A stretch of DNA of 64,000 bases, from positions 219,096,965-219,160,964 of the forward strand of contig OX352774.1 in the NCBI GenBank assembly GCA_947095535.1. The letters run 5' to 3'. Numbering within the stretch: the stretch's first letter is position 1; every line of letters starts with the position of its first letter. A program made the translations under genes and the position numbers. Positions 1 to 14,093 of the stretch are shown in pieces. The DNA comes from Poecilobothrus nobilitatus. Its lineage: Eukaryota; Arthropoda; Insecta; Diptera; Dolichopodidae. The notes under the pieces are model-generated. The model saw only the letters and a list, made by a program, of their open reading frames with translations, ran no database searches and had not been told where the DNA came from.

Positions 1-1240
1 ATATCATAAGTGTAAATAAAAAGAAAAAATTATATGCAATGAACTAGAACAATATCGAATAGTTTAAATTTATATCTTTATTCAATATGGTTTAAGATAT
101 CTAAAGATCCACAAAAGATTTTCGAAAAGATATTCGCCTCATCAAGACTAATTTTAGCTATTTGCTTATCAATGTGTATGTAAAAAAAACTTATTTTATA
201 GGAATAAACACCTCTTCTAAAGAAATTAAACATAATATAATAACAATTATACATGTATACATGTACATACATTTAGTTCGAAACACGTATATAGAGATTA
301 TAGAGATAACATGTATAGTTAATATTTACATTTTATAAATATCATTATGGAGTAATTAAACCTATTGTGAATTGTTAAGCGAATTCGAAATATTACCATT
401 GTAGAACTCTACTTATTTCAATATTTGATTTATAAAATTAGTGTTAATTAAGCGTATATTCAAGATAAAATATTGTTAATATTAAATTAAAATATGCTTT
501 CAATTATCTTCCAAAAAACTAGCCATAAAATCAAACATTACCTTCCATTCTATATTTTTAAGCACATTTTTAAAATATTTTGCGTTTATTTTTTTTGGTT
601 TCTTTCAAAACTTTGGCATGTTTTTAGTTAAAATCATGAAGTTTACACCTTTAAGTAAACTTTAAAAATTAAAGCTTCAATATTATAATTGTACATATGT
701 GGTGTAAATGATAATATGTGGTCTAAAAAATAAATTTAGAAAACCAATTTCATAATAGGAAATATTTTACATATAGACTATAATATATAATTATATAATA
801 TGCATGTAACAAAATAATTAGAAGAGATTTTATAGGTGGTTATAAAATCAGGATTTCAATAATTTGTTAAGTATAGATTTGAGAACCCCCCCAATGAGCT
901 TGCCATTAATTTTTGAATTTTGCAATATTGTTTTTGAAATCTGTTTTTTTGGAATTATGTAAATGGTATTAGAAATAAAATTTCGTACCCAACCGTTAAA
1001 ATTCAAATAGTATTCAAAAAATAACAACTAAAAATTAACAAATAATAATGTGAATTAAAATTACAATAATCTCACACACTGGGATGGGCAGATAAATGCA
1101 TTAAAAAAAAAAAAATTACAATATTATTCCTGAAATAACTGGTTAAAATTAGGTGCGAAAAGAATCTCATCTATTAACAAAAAATTATGATGATACCTTT
1201 TTGTTGTATGTCAACGATCTTATGATTAACTCTCAATGAG
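1..1240. other. AT-rich sequence, nothing recognised
   Basis: No gene, RNA or clear repeat seen. A short minus-strand frame at 78-272 has the composition of noncoding sequence. Confidence 0.6.
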
Positions 1241-1437
1241 GGGCCTGGGTAGTATAGTGGGTAAGACCGTATAAAATTGGTCGGCTGTTGTAACAACCGA
1301 GGGAGGTCGAATCCCACACATGCCGTAAAAATAATTTTCCCATTACATTACAACATTTACAGCTACACCTGCAAAAGAAAGACTGTGCTTATTTATGTGA
1401 TATATTTATGTGACAGGCGAAAAAAAAATAAAGTATA
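1241..1437 (+). mobile_element. tRNA-derived SINE-like element
   Basis: A box-A-like TAGTATAGTGG lies at 1250-1260 and a box-B-like GGTCGAATCCC at 1305-1315, the RNA polymerase III promoter layout of a tRNA head. An unrelated body follows, then an A-rich tail (about 1421-1435). TCTCAAT occurs just before and just after and may be a target-site duplication. The arms do not fold into a proper cloverleaf, so it is not a working tRNA gene. Confidence 0.55.
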
Positions 1438-3527
1438 AATCTCAATAAAAGTTTGTGATGTCTGTCAATTAATTAAATTTTTATTAATAAAATAATTATC
1501 TTGTATATGCATATATATTTGATAAAGAATTAATGCTTATTGCAGTCATGCTGAAAATATTTTAGTGAATAAAAAATATTAAAAAAAAATTTCAAGTCAT
1601 TGTGTCTACTTAAAATAACAATAATAATTCTGAATGATAACATTTTAATTTTAAAATATACTTATACTTATATATACCTTTATACTTATACTTATAATGT
1701 AAATATTAACTAATTTTATTATCCTATATTTTATTAAAAATTTAATACCAATTTTAATTATCATATCATCGTAAAATCCTTTTTAAAAGATAATAAAAGT
1801 ATTTAAAAAAGAAAAGAAATAGCTTCTGTTTGTTTTATAATAATAAAATTGAACAAAACAAAAAATTTAATTATTATAAGCAATTAATAAAATTTTTATT
1901 AATTATCACATATGACATCAGTCATAACAAGTGATGATACCTATATTTATATATACATATTATATTAGGTATATAGGTATAATATAATGTATATTTTATA
2001 TACATTATTGTGAAGGCGGATTTTCCCCTATTCTATATATTAAATTTTAACAAAAAAAAAACACAAAGTAAAAAAAGTAAATTAACTCATAAAAAAGAAT
2101 TTAAATTTAAATTTAAAGTATTTTTTTTTTAATTCAACAATAAATACAAAAAAAAAACAAAAGTTAAATTAACAAGAAAAATCAATTAAATAATTTACAT
2201 GCTACTTATAAATGTTATTATTTTTACTCTTTAAAAAAAAAACAAAATGTCTGTCTAAAATTTTTATATACGAATATAATTTATAGTACATATTAGAAAA
2301 ATATTTCAGGAAATTACTAAATCAATATATATTGTAAATTCCAAAAACTGATCTTTTAATTCAAATTAAATTAAATCAAATATTCTATTTTTAATATCTA
2401 TAATTAACATTTTAAAATTAATTGACATCATTGTGGTTTATTGATGTATCATTACTTTTCAATTGAACAAAAAATATAATTAATATGTAAGTACCTATTA
2501 AAGATTTCAATTTTAAAAAGCATATAATAACCCTGATTTTATAAATTGAACAAATTATTGAAATCCTGATTTTGTATACAACTTTAAAGTCCTTTCTAAT
2601 TCAATTAGTCCTTTCTTATTTTTTGTTTTACATATACATATTCCAACATCAAATTCATTATTTTTGGGATTAAGTTAATTTTTATTTTTTGGGGTGTTAT
2701 TTCATTTTTTTAAGGTTATACCATTTTTTTGGAGGGGTTAGTTAATTTTTAAAGTTCGGAAATTAATTCATATGAAATAAATCCACTAAAATTCAAAAAA
2801 TATTTTTCTTCAGTATATTCGGTTTTTTTTTTTGGGGGTTATAGTTCACAATTAATTTAATATTGAGTAAATGATTCATAATGAATCAACATACCCAAAA
2901 ATAGTGAGGATTAGTTCACTTTTCATTTTGGTGGTAAGTGACATGAAGGTTAGTTTATAGCGCCCGCGATATCTTACCTATAGAATAAATTATAAACAGT
3001 AAATTACAATTTAAAACTGAATAGAAACAAGAGTCAAGACATATTGTGTCTGTGATGTATGCAGTGGGGAAAGTTTATCTGAAAAGGGAATGAAATTTGG
3101 AAAAGAAAATGATATTTGTCAAATAAATGAATACACATTTTTAATAGCATCTTCTCATTTTATTCAATTTAATTTAATTTTATTTTATTTTAACCAAATA
3201 TTTACATTCTAGAGAAAAAATCATTTTATATCTTGTCTTAATGTCGATATACAACTGAAATTTACAAAAACTAAAAAATTAATTTAATAATATTTAGATA
3301 ATTTTAAAGGATGTATGGAAAATTCGAAAATTCTTATCAATTTTTTAACTTAAAACTAAAAACTTATTTTAACTTAAACTATAAAAATTTTTAATAAATT
3401 TATATTATCAATAAATTGAGTCTAAAAAATATCTCAGTCTAGAAAATGTCTCTATCATTCAATTTATTGTTTCATATACTCTGATCTGGCAGTACTAAAG
3501 TTCGTATAGCCTATTGTTGGTCAAAAA
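1438..3527. other. AT-rich sequence, nothing recognised
   Basis: Poly(A)/poly(T) tracts and TATA-like microsatellite stretches (about 1950-2030); no gene seen. Confidence 0.6.
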
Positions 3528-3645
3528 CTGAAGGTGGTGTTTAGTGGATTAAAGTCCCACACACTCATGCACTCGTGCTCTTTTTAACTCCTCTATAGTG
3601 TCTTTCGATAATTCTCACCTACCCTTGCAAAAAAATAAAAAATTT
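3528..3645 (+). mobile_element. Short SINE-like element, copy 1
   Basis: It has TTAGTGGATTAAAGTCCCAC (box-A-like), then TCTTTCGATAATTCTCACC (box-B-like), CTACC and an A-rich tail. It matches the copy at 7741-7842 along its whole length with substitutions. Both copies point the same way. Confidence 0.5.
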
Positions 3646-5795
3646 AATCTTAGTTTTTTACTTGTATATGCAACGCAGAAGTAAATAACGGACTTTATGA
3701 ATCTGGAAACAAACTTATTCATTTTAAATTAAATCCTATAGGAAAAAAAAAATACGATGAAACTGTAATTTCGAATGTAATTCGAATATTATTTTAGAAA
3801 AAATTTAAGTGGTAGAGCATTAAAAATATTATGAAAGAAATTTTTGCCGGGATCTACAATATCTCAAGACTTCACAAGATCCTGGAAATTTATACCTTTT
3901 TATCTAAGGGATATCGAAATTTGGGGTTAATTAGCAGAAGTTCTAGTTTGAATGTTTCTCTATAATGGAAGTGAGTAATCGAATTCTGTTTTAAAATTTA
4001 AATTTTAACGTTCTCAAATCAACTGCTTAATTTACAAAGAACAATAATTGTTTTTTTTCTATAGTGACTATCAATTATCATAATATTATTTAATTATTCT
4101 TATTAACTTTTTAATATTTAGTTTGCAGGATGAAAAAAATGATTCTTGATCGGTTGTGTTGAATAAAGATATAAATTTTCTTCTTAAATTTCTAATAATG
4201 TATACACACATAATTGTTGTCATTTTTAGCAACACTTCAGGGCTTAATCTGTTGTCTTGCCCAAACTAATAACTTTGAACGTTAGGTGAATAGGGTTATT
4301 GCTATTTGTTTTCTCTATGGTAAATTTCGAATGAAGTTCAAAATAAGTTCAAATAACAAGAATTAGGATGTCAATATATCAATTTAGTATCCCTTTTAAA
4401 AAATATACTTAAAAATATCCTTAATTATGATTGTTCATTAAAGATCTTTATTGTTCATTAAAGATTTTAAAATAGAATATAAAAAAAAATATTAAATTAA
4501 ATAATAACATTTAAAAAAGAGTTTTAGATTTTTCTTAGGTTATTTTTTAACTTACAGACCTTTTTATTAATTTTTAACATAAAGATTCGTTAGTTGAAAG
4601 ATTTGTTAAATGTTGTCTAAAAGGTAAAGTTCTGTTTAATACATACCATAATGAAAATCCAATAGAACTGAAGTAGGATTAAAAAAATTCTTAATTTTAA
4701 AAGAAGAAAATGAAGAAAAAAAATTTTATTTTTTTTAATTTTAATTTAATTTTTTAAAAATTAAAATAAAAAGTTTGAATTTGTTAATTAGGTACTTATA
4801 AATAGAAAAGATAATTATTTGTTAAAATTTCTAATTAAAATATGATTGGTTATATCGATTTTTAGATTATTTCAAATAATATTCTTCTTAAACATTTTTT
4901 CGCGATATCAATAATGATTATAAATTTTTCAGATATTTTAAAATATAAAAAATTTTGACTGTTATCATTTAATTAAGTTTTTTATTTTTTTTTTTTAATT
5001 ATTATGTTAATTAAAAAAATAATTACTAAATAAAATGATTTTGGTTGTTAGGTTGTTATAAAAATAATTTATTAATAAAATATGGAAGGTTAAAATTCAT
5101 CTTTTTTTTTTTTTTTTTTTTTTTGAATAATATTTCATAAAATGTTTGCATTTAAAATAAAAAAAATATTTTATAATTAGATATATAATTTGTAAGAAGC
5201 AAATTAACACTTACATATAAAATCTCGAAAATAATCACCAGAAAATTTTGTGAAAATTTAAATAAAATTAATATGAACATAATAATTTTAAATCATTAGT
5301 CCGATGATAATTTATAATATAAGGTTATAAATTAAATTTGAAAAAAATATTTTAAAAAGTAAAAAACATAAAAGTATATAATTATTAATTATATATGAAG
5401 TTAATACATAGTTATAAATTAATTACTACATACTATATAAAATATACTTACTATATATAAGGTTTGTTAAATTACAATCTAAATGGTAATTAATTTAGTG
5501 TTAAATAAGTATTTGCTATTTTTTATAACTTACTTAGTTAAAGCAATGTAAAACGAGGAAAAGTTTATAATTGACTGTGTCAACTCTAGAATACCTGTAC
5601 AAAGACAAGTTATGTTGCAACCATACAATTTAGTCATGTTTTACAAAATTTCCGATACTAACTTAATTAAGTACCAAAATATGAGGATATAAATTTTGCA
5701 GTTATCCGAACCTGTTGCATTAAATTAACCAAATAAGAAAGACTGCAATATATGTTGTTAATATGTTATGTTAAATAAAACAATTTTTTTGGATT
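3646..5795. other. AT-rich sequence, nothing recognised
   Basis: Contains a 23-base T run at 5102-5124 but no frame or repeat I can name. Earlier LINE domains should lie at its right edge but are not legible. Confidence 0.55.
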
Positions 5796-7076
5796 CTCTA
5801 GACTTAATTGGGAATAATTTATTATCAATTATTATTGTCTCATTTAGCACAGGAGTTTTTTCTAAAATATTGAAAGAATCAGAGTTAATACCAATATACA
5901 AAAGGTTGCTAATTCAAAACAATGTGTTGATTTTAGACCAGTGATTATGTTGTTAAAAATTATAGAAAAAATAGTATATAAACAATTAGTATCATATCTA
6001 GAAAGTAATAGAATTTTATTAGAACACCAATCGGATTTCAGATAAGGTCATAGCTGTGAAGCCTTAATGAACTTGATAGTAACAAATTGGAAGATAACTG
6101 TGGATGAAAATAAAAAAATAATAGTGGTTTTCCTATAGATCTAAAAAGAGTCTTCGAGACTGTGGAGCCTGAAATTGTAATAAAAAAATTGCAGGCCTAT
6201 GGAATTTTAGGAGTAGAGAATATATGGTTTGAATTATATTTAACGGACAGGAGGCAAAAACTTAAAATAGATTCAGTCAAATCAGATTCAATTGAAGTTA
6301 ACATAGGAGTATGACAAGGATCGGTATTAGGTGTGTTATTGTTCTTGTTATATATAAATGTTATGGACTATGGACAAAGTCTTAGGTTGTAAATTTGTAA
6401 AATGTTGTAGGTTGTAAAATTGGTTTTATTTGCTGATAATGCATTGCTCAATGTCATGATTCTGTATCAGAGTGTGTTCATCAAATCAACCATAATTTAG
6501 ATAAATTATCTAACTGGTTTAAAATGAATTAGCTAAAATTAAATATAGACAAAACTAAAAGCATGGTGATAAATTATATAAATGAAGATAATGTTAAAAT
6601 AGATGATAAGTTGATCGAAACTGTAAAGAAATTTAAATACCTTGGTGTAATAATCGACAGCAAATTGAAATTTAACAAAAACATTGATCTTATATGAAAA
6701 AAAATTGAGCAACAAGATTTCGAAACCGATTATATATATTATATATTAAAAGCTAACCGATTTGTCTCCGTTAATTATATGCTGACAACAGTGACAACAC
6801 TAAAATGACTGAGTATTGAAAAGAGAATAAAAATGAATGCATTGATAATTGTTTTTAAAATAAAAAACGGATCGTTCCCTAATTATCTATGTGAAAGATT
6901 AAATTATGTAGGAGATATTCAGCAGTACCAACTTCGCAATAAATTAAACTTTAAATTAAACTTCTTTCGAAAAGAAAAAACAAAGAGAATGGTGATGTAT
7001 GAAGGTTTGAAGCTATTTAACTCACTACCATATCCTTGAAGCAAGAAACCAACAACAAGAAATTTCAAAGATTTAT
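5796..7076 (+). pseudogene. Decayed CR1/Jockey-type LINE: reverse transcriptase and C-terminal region
   Basis: Read in shifting frames, the stretch gives the landmarks of a non-LTR reverse transcriptase: STGVFSKILKESELIPIYK, a DFRPVIMLLKIIEKIVYKQL block, a QGSVLG block (an internal stop replaces the residue before QG), FADNALL in place of the catalytic F/Y-A-D-D (about 6427-6450), then LDKLSNWFKMN and FKYLGVIIDSKLKF. The last open part, 6833-7039, encodes YQLRNKLNFKLNFF and YEGLKLFNSLP, typical of the end of this LINE group. Several in-frame stops and frameshifts, and loss of the second catalytic Asp, show it is dead. No endonuclease domain is visible upstream. Confidence 0.82.
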
Positions 7077-7740
7077 AATCAAACATTGAAATTTGTTATA
7101 TATTATATCTATATTGTTCTTTGTTTTAAAATAGAAGTAATAACTAAATAAAAATTTCTAAAGATTTCTAAATAAATTTTTCAGAATTCGTTGCCAAAAA
7201 ACTTAACTTCTTTTCACAAAATTTTTGATACTTGTAGCGTTAAATAGACACTAAGTTTTTGTTTGTATAAAAAAAACGTTGTATGGTATTTACCCGAATC
7301 AGTTGTTTTTACAAAATTGTTTTAACATTAACTATAATATTTTTTGTACCAGATCTGAAAGTTATATTAGAAGTATTAGATGAATACATTTGTAAATTAT
7401 ATTTGATTTTAAGTTTACATTCACTGTATTTAAAGAAAAATTAAATAATTTCTGTACTACTGTTTTCGTTTTTCAAAAAAAAAAACTATAAAAATAAGTG
7501 CCTATGGCAGTCTTTAGTAATATTTGATAATATTTAAATTCTGTTTCAAATTTCTTATTACCATAACGTGTATGATATCATTAAATTTAAAAAAAACATC
7601 AACATCTTCGTTCTATAAAAAATCTCCGCATCCATTTACTTCCCATATATATTTTAATTTCCTTTATTTCTATTTTCCTAATTCCCAAACCAAAAAGTAC
7701 ATTGTAGCATAGGTTCTAACCTAATGTTTGTTTTAAAAAA
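7077..7740. other. AT-rich sequence between LINE relic and SINE
   Basis: The small frame at 7524-7712 shows no family signature. The first part may be LINE 3' untranslated sequence. Confidence 0.5.
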
Positions 7741-7842
7741 GGTGCGTTTGATTGGTTAAAGTCCAACATTACTAAAGAGAATTTGTGCGTTGATCTCATT
7801 GGTGTTTTTCGAGATTCCCACCTACCACGTAAAAAAAAAATT
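7741..7842 (+). mobile_element. Short SINE-like element, copy 2
   Basis: GGTGCGTTTGATTGGTTAAA at the head and TTCGAGATTCCCACCTACC before a run of ten A. It aligns with 3528-3645 (shared GGTTAAAGTCC and CACCTACC blocks). It is probably a tRNA-derived SINE; the tRNA of origin cannot be named. Confidence 0.5.
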
Positions 7843-10015
7843 TATAAATATACATTAAATCTTTCTCTAGTTTTTTAAAATTTTATTTTAAACCCTTCTT
7901 AAAATCGTATATTTGAATCGTAAAAAAGATTAATTTTAAAATCTCTTAAGCAAAATTTAAGAACAAAATGGCATTTTATAATGGTATAATAATTTTTTAA
8001 AGAAAAGAAAAACACTTAACTATATTATATTTCTATAATTAAGAACTTTTAATTTGTGTATAATATATTAAAGAGTAAATAGTTTTTTTTTTTTTAGTTA
8101 TTGTATTTACTAGAATACGATTGATTTTCAATTTCTAATTTATTTTTAAGTCATGTCTAAAATATATAAAAATAAATAAATTGATTTTTAATGACTTTAA
8201 AAAACGTGTTTTGAATAAATCATTTTTCATATTGCATATCACAAGGATTTTTCGTAATAAATTTGTATTAAAAAGTCATTTATTAAATTTTATTTTTAAT
8301 AACTTTTAATTACAAAAACAATAATTTTCCATTACATAACCAAAAACAAAAAAAAAAATCTAGTAAAGTATAAAAGAAAAAGTTAATATTACATGAAACT
8401 TTCGGAGAAATGAATATTATTTTTTTGTGCCAATATTTGCATATTTTAAATTAAATTCATTTTTTTTTTTAAATATTAAAAAAAAAAAAAGAAGCTAAAT
8501 CCCCTATTTTCTAGCAAATGTATATGATGAAAAACTTTCATTTTAAAAATTAATTTTTATGTCTAACCTGAATTAATAATAAAGAAATATTTATATTTAC
8601 TTATTTTGTAAGAACAAAATTCATTTTTGCATCCTTAAAGCATACAATTTCTAAATGCAATTGATGCTGACAAAATGCATGCATATTTTTGTGAGATTAA
8701 AATTCATTATCGAAAAGAAATTATGTCCATACAAAAATTAAAACAAAAATCATTTACCAATATCTCTTCTTTTAACTATTATTTATTTATTTGGTTAGCG
8801 GAGATTTCCCTTTTGCGGAAATATTAATTTTGGTTAAAAATAATGTTACTATATTGTATTTTTAGTGGGAAAATTAGAAGAAAGGCGAACTTTACTTATT
8901 TCGACATGATTTATTTTCGAAATGTATTTTGTCAGCATTAAAAATAATTCTGATTAAAAATATACACACATACATACGTAATTTAGTTAATATTTCGTTT
9001 ATTATAAGTCATTTTTTCTTGGTACATTCATCTTTGAACAGAAGTCAAAAAAACAATAAAAAAAAAAAGAAAAAATTTTTTTTTTTTTATCAGTATCTAC
9101 ACAAGTAGTTTTATTTCTTTTTATGTTAAAATTCACCCTGACATCTTCAAAAAATCTTAATTTATTCATATCATTCGAAAATGTATAAAATACGTATATA
9201 ATATATTATTTTGTACATATTTACATATATTATTATTCAAAATTGGAAATTCCCTTAGTATTTATATATAAATCACGCCAATGAGTAAGAAAAATTTCAT
9301 TAAATTATACGCTAGTAATAATGATATTTACTAACAAAAATTTTAATACCAATATATGTATATTTTAGAATTTCATCATAATTTAGAGCTAAAGATTAAT
9401 GTATTAAGTTCCAAAAATTTCCATATTGCATAAAGTGAAAAATTAAAAACTAGAAATAGAAAAAAAAAACTTTCTATATATAGTTATGTATTCGTATGTA
9501 TTTCTATGTGATTCCAAAACAAAATATAAATCTAACTAAATATTTTAATGAAAACAGATCACTGTAACGATATGTAAGGTATTAAATTCGTAATTTTAAG
9601 TTTACAATCAAAAAGAAATCTTTTGAATGGTTTTTTTTGAATTTTTTTCGCTCCTGACACATAATTTCTAAGGTATTTTATATTTTGCTCCTTAACCTTT
9701 TGACGCATCTTGTTTTTGGAGTGCACTTAAATACTAAAAATTCCTTTTGCTAAATCTTAAACAATCTTTTTCAATTATATTTACCAAATTATTTTTGTTT
9801 TTATTTGTTTTGAGGGTTTAGACCAAAAATTCGACCAATTTTATTAAACGAAATTAATTAAATTAGTAACTTTACACCAAAAAAAAATAAAAATGTTTAT
9901 GAATCGCGGTAAATTTTTTTTTGAAAATTTTCGTTATTTTGAATTTAATTTCATACAACTACTCAAAATATCAAAAATCACAAAATACCAAAAAGTGCAT
10001 CTGGATTATTAAGAA
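7843..10015. other. AT-rich sequence, nothing recognised
   Basis: No gene or repeat seen; homopolymer tracts only. Confidence 0.55.
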
Positions 10016-11310
10016 AACAAGGTAGAATGTAAACCAAAGGGTTTTTAAAAGCGCACATTTGCAAAACTCAATACAAACTGTTTAGAATTGTGACTTGCAC
10101 AAAAATTTGAAAATTTCATGTAATAAGAAAAAACGTGAAAATAGGATATTTTTGAAATTTAGAGGGGCCGTAAGTCCGGAATCCTATATGTATAACTAAG
10201 AAAAGCCGTTAATACACGTAAAAATATATTATTGAACCTTTAATTTTCATGTGTTGCCGAAGAAAAATTTTTACAGGTGCCTAAGTTACAGATGTCTAAA
10301 AATAGCAAATTTTCAATTTTTGAGGCGTAATAACTCTTAAAAAGGGGGTGCCAAAAAATTTTCTGAAGAAACTTATACTAATTCTAAGTTCTTTCTTGTC
10401 TCAAAATTTCAAGTTCCTATCTAAAGGCGTGCCGGAGTTATGAAAAAAGAAATTTCATGCAAAATGTGGTTTTCACATAACGGTAAATTTAAATAGTAAA
10501 TTACAAAATATTACATAATTTTGATTTTGTTTTATATAGATAATAAAATTTTCGATCTTCTGGCAGTTTTAGATTGCAAAACTATTACGCAGAGCCTGAG
10601 ATATATACATCTGAAAATGGGGCTTTTTCGCAATTTTGAAGAGCTGCAACTTTGGAACCCTGTACAACTGAAATAAACCTTTAACACACGTAAAAATATA
10701 TTACTGTAGCTTTAATTTTTATATCTTGCAGAAGTAAAATGTGTACAGGTTCCTAAGTTACAGGTGTTTAAAAATAGCAAATTTTCAACTTTTAAGCCCT
10801 AATAGCTCATAAACAGGGGGTGGTCCAAAAAAATTTTCTGAGCAAACTTATACTAATTCTAAAAGTTCTTTCTTGCCTCAAAATTTCAAGCTTCTATCTA
10901 AAAGCGTGCCGGAGTTATGAAAGTAGAAAAATCATGCAAAATTTGGTTTTCACATAACGGTAAATTTAAATACTAAATTTAAAAAAATTGTATAATTTTG
11001 ATATTAATTTACAAATTTAAAAAAAATACCTGTTGAACGACGTTTTCAGATTGAAAAAATCTTAAGCAGAACATAAGATATATACATTTAAAAATAAAAC
11101 TTTTTCAAAGTTTGAGGGGCTGTAGCTCCGTAATGGATGGGGCTACATGAAAAAGTTGTTCCACAAAATAATTTTTTTTATGAGACCTACCCATGGTTAA
11201 AATTTTTTTTTCTCTATCTTTAACGGTGTAGAAGTTTTGAAAACAGACGAATGGACAGAGTGAAACTAATAAGCACATTTTTTCAAAATTTTTTTGGAAA
11301 TGTGCTAAAA
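10016..11310 (+). mobile_element. 1.3-kb non-autonomous inverted-repeat element, copy 1
   Basis: The segment matches 54504-55826 nearly end to end. The left side has TTTTTAAAAGCGCACATTT and the right end TTTTGGAAATGTGCTAAAA, an imperfect inverted pair (core GCACATTT..CAAAA). Inside, about 470 bp is tandemly duplicated: ACACGTAAAAATATATTA recurs at 10214 and 10686, and a GTGCCGGAGTTATGAAA block recurs likewise. There is no coding potential. It looks like a non-autonomous DNA transposon; superfamily unknown. Confidence 0.72.
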
Positions 11311-14093
11311 ATTAATTTGATAAATATTTAAGAGAAAAATTAATTAAGTGTGTTGTTTCATGTCGCTTATATATGTTATATATATACTTATATGTAAATG
11401 CGAGATTCTTAATTAGGAGGGGCTTAAGAGGTGGATTCAAAATTCAAGTTATACGTTTTTTCCAAAATATTTAGAAAAGGAAATATAAATATGCATGTAT
11501 AGGTATATATATTCTTTTTTATATTTTTTCCAAACATTTTTCGAATTCGAGCCACTTTTTGTTTAAATTTTTTTTCCAACATTTTTCGCCTTTAATATTT
11601 TTGTTTTCAAAAAATCAACGCACATCTGAAATAAAACAAATTCGAAAGGAATTATGCTAAGAAAACGGCTTCAGTATTTTAAGATTTTGGAATTTAAAAT
11701 TTTGAAATTTTGAGATTTCGAATTTTGGAATTTTGAATTTTGGAAATATTGCACTTTACAGAGTATAGTGCAAAATCTGTATGCATATCATCGATATGTC
11801 TATAGTTTAACATAAAATAAATATATCTTTAGTTCTGTATGTAATGTTATATCAAAGATTATATAAGTTTAGTATGTAGTACATAATCTTTGGTTATATA
11901 CTGTGCTATCATTTGTCTATATATCACTTATTTTGTGGTAAAACCAATTTGAGACTCATCGATTTTGATGATGTTGCAGATTACACTTTATAATTTGAGT
12001 AAATTTTTCCAAAAAACCATAACTTTTATGTATTTAATGAAAGTTCGAAGAAAAAAACATATTAGTATGGTTTACAAAAAAGTTTAAATTAAATTGACAA
12101 AAAAAAAAACAATAAATAAAAATTATTTGTCGATCAAAGAACTTGAAGACATTTAAGGCTTGAAAATCCAGCTCAAGAACTGCATAATTTAACAATTTTA
12201 ATATGTTTTGTTCATATGAGTAGTCAAAATCCTGATAACTGGATTTGTAAGGATTACTATATACGATATACATATACGCACACATATATAATATCTATGT
12301 AATTTATTTTATTAAAAAATTAAAAAAAAAAATTTTTTTCTTTTTCTGCGTATCCTAATAAAAGTATGAAACCTTTAAAATAAATTTAAATTTAAATTGA
12401 CATCTATCTATAAATTTATTTTGAAAATTTTTTTTTTTTTTTTTATAGTTAATTAGTATTACGTGTAGACTACTGTTTAGGTATATATAATTTAGTCATA
12501 ATATTTTGATGAATTTTACAAAATACAATAACAAGAAATCCCCAAAAGAAGAAAAATACCAAAATAAAAAAAACGCGTGTAAATATTATTAGAATATTTG
12601 CATGTTAATTACTATAATTAAATATTTTTCCTATTTATTTTTCTTATTGTAACTTTTATAAAAAAAAAAAAAACTGTATTATTTATATCTTAAAATAAAT
12701 AATTGGAAATTTTTTAATATGATATTAAAAATAAAATAAAAAAAGATGTTAATATAGATACATACATATTTAGATCTGTATATACACTAATCAGTATTGT
12801 TAAAAAAAAAAATTTATCATATCATAAATTATAATAATATTATGAATCATATAATTTTTTTTTTTTTTTTTTGTTTTTGTTATAATTATTAGAAAATGAC
12901 CTTTAAATAACGCCGGTTAATCAATTTAAATCAATGCAATCGTTTTTTTTTTTTTAAAAGAGACGACCTAACCCACTAATTTCATATGCATAAAAAAGAA
13001 AAAAAAAAAATCAAATAAAATGAAAAGTAATTAATACACCTGTTCTAGTTTATTAATTTTTTGTTTTTTTTTTTTTTTTTTTTTAAATGTTAAAATTCGA
13101 TGAATCGTGATGTTTTTTTTTTTTTTTTGTAATATTTGTATTTAAATGAGTGTGTATATGTTTGTGTTTAAATAATTTTAACAATAAATTAGAGTAAAAG
13201 GAACTAATTATACACGAAAAGTATATTAAATGCATGAAATTATCATATTGTTTTGAAATTTATATAGTAGTTGTCAATTTTTAATTGACTTGTATTAAGA
13301 TTTATGATTTCAACTCAAACTTTAACTAATATATGTATAGTTAATTGATTATTTTTGATTATTTTTTTTTTTTTTCTTAATAAATAATATAGAATATTAT
13401 ATTATATGTATATAGAGAAGAAATTTTTACGGATATGTGAAAAAAAAAATGTCGTTATGAAATATTAAACATCATTTCAATATTCCATAGATGTACGTAT
13501 AACAAATTTAAAATTCAGTATAAATTTTATTTATTCTGATGATTTTTATTTATTTTGAAATAATTATTAAGTACATTTTAATTATAACTATAGTGTTATA
13601 TGTGTTTATTTTTAAATTACCGGCTTAATAATGATCGTCATCTTTAAGTCGGATATAATCCTATATATAATAAAATATAGGTTTAATATCATAAAAAATG
13701 TGATTGTGATTGAAATTTGAATAATTTTTTTTTTTTCTTTTTCAAATACATATATATAACAATGTGTATACAGGTGACATATTAAAAAATTTGATAATAA
13801 AAACTGAATTTATTTGAAAATATTATTAAGTTTGATCCTGTTATAAAATAAACAACAACAGATATTTAGAAATCATTTTTTTTTTTATATTTTTGTGTTC
13901 TTGATTTGTAGCAGCTATTTTAAAAGATAAAAGTTAATGTCCGTGGGATTGAAAGAATTTTTATTTTAAATAAAAAAAAAAATTATGAACAGTTATCACG
14001 AAAATGACAAAATATCCATTTAGATTGTGGTATATGATCTAATGAATAAAAGAGTTTTAAATGTCACAAAAATAAAAGAGTTTTTTTTAACCC
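11311..14093. other. AT-rich sequence, nothing recognised
   Basis: Includes a TTTTGAAATTTTGAGATTTC-type simple stretch (about 11690-11745) and many T runs. The minus frame 12034-12285 looks like chance. Confidence 0.55.

Noticed and set aside
1241..1320. Functional tRNA gene
   Set aside because: A- and B-box-like motifs are present, but acceptor and T stems do not pair, and an A-tailed body follows, as in a SINE.
12034..12285. 83-codon minus-strand frame
   Set aside because: Composition matches surrounding noncoding DNA; no family motif, no splice context.
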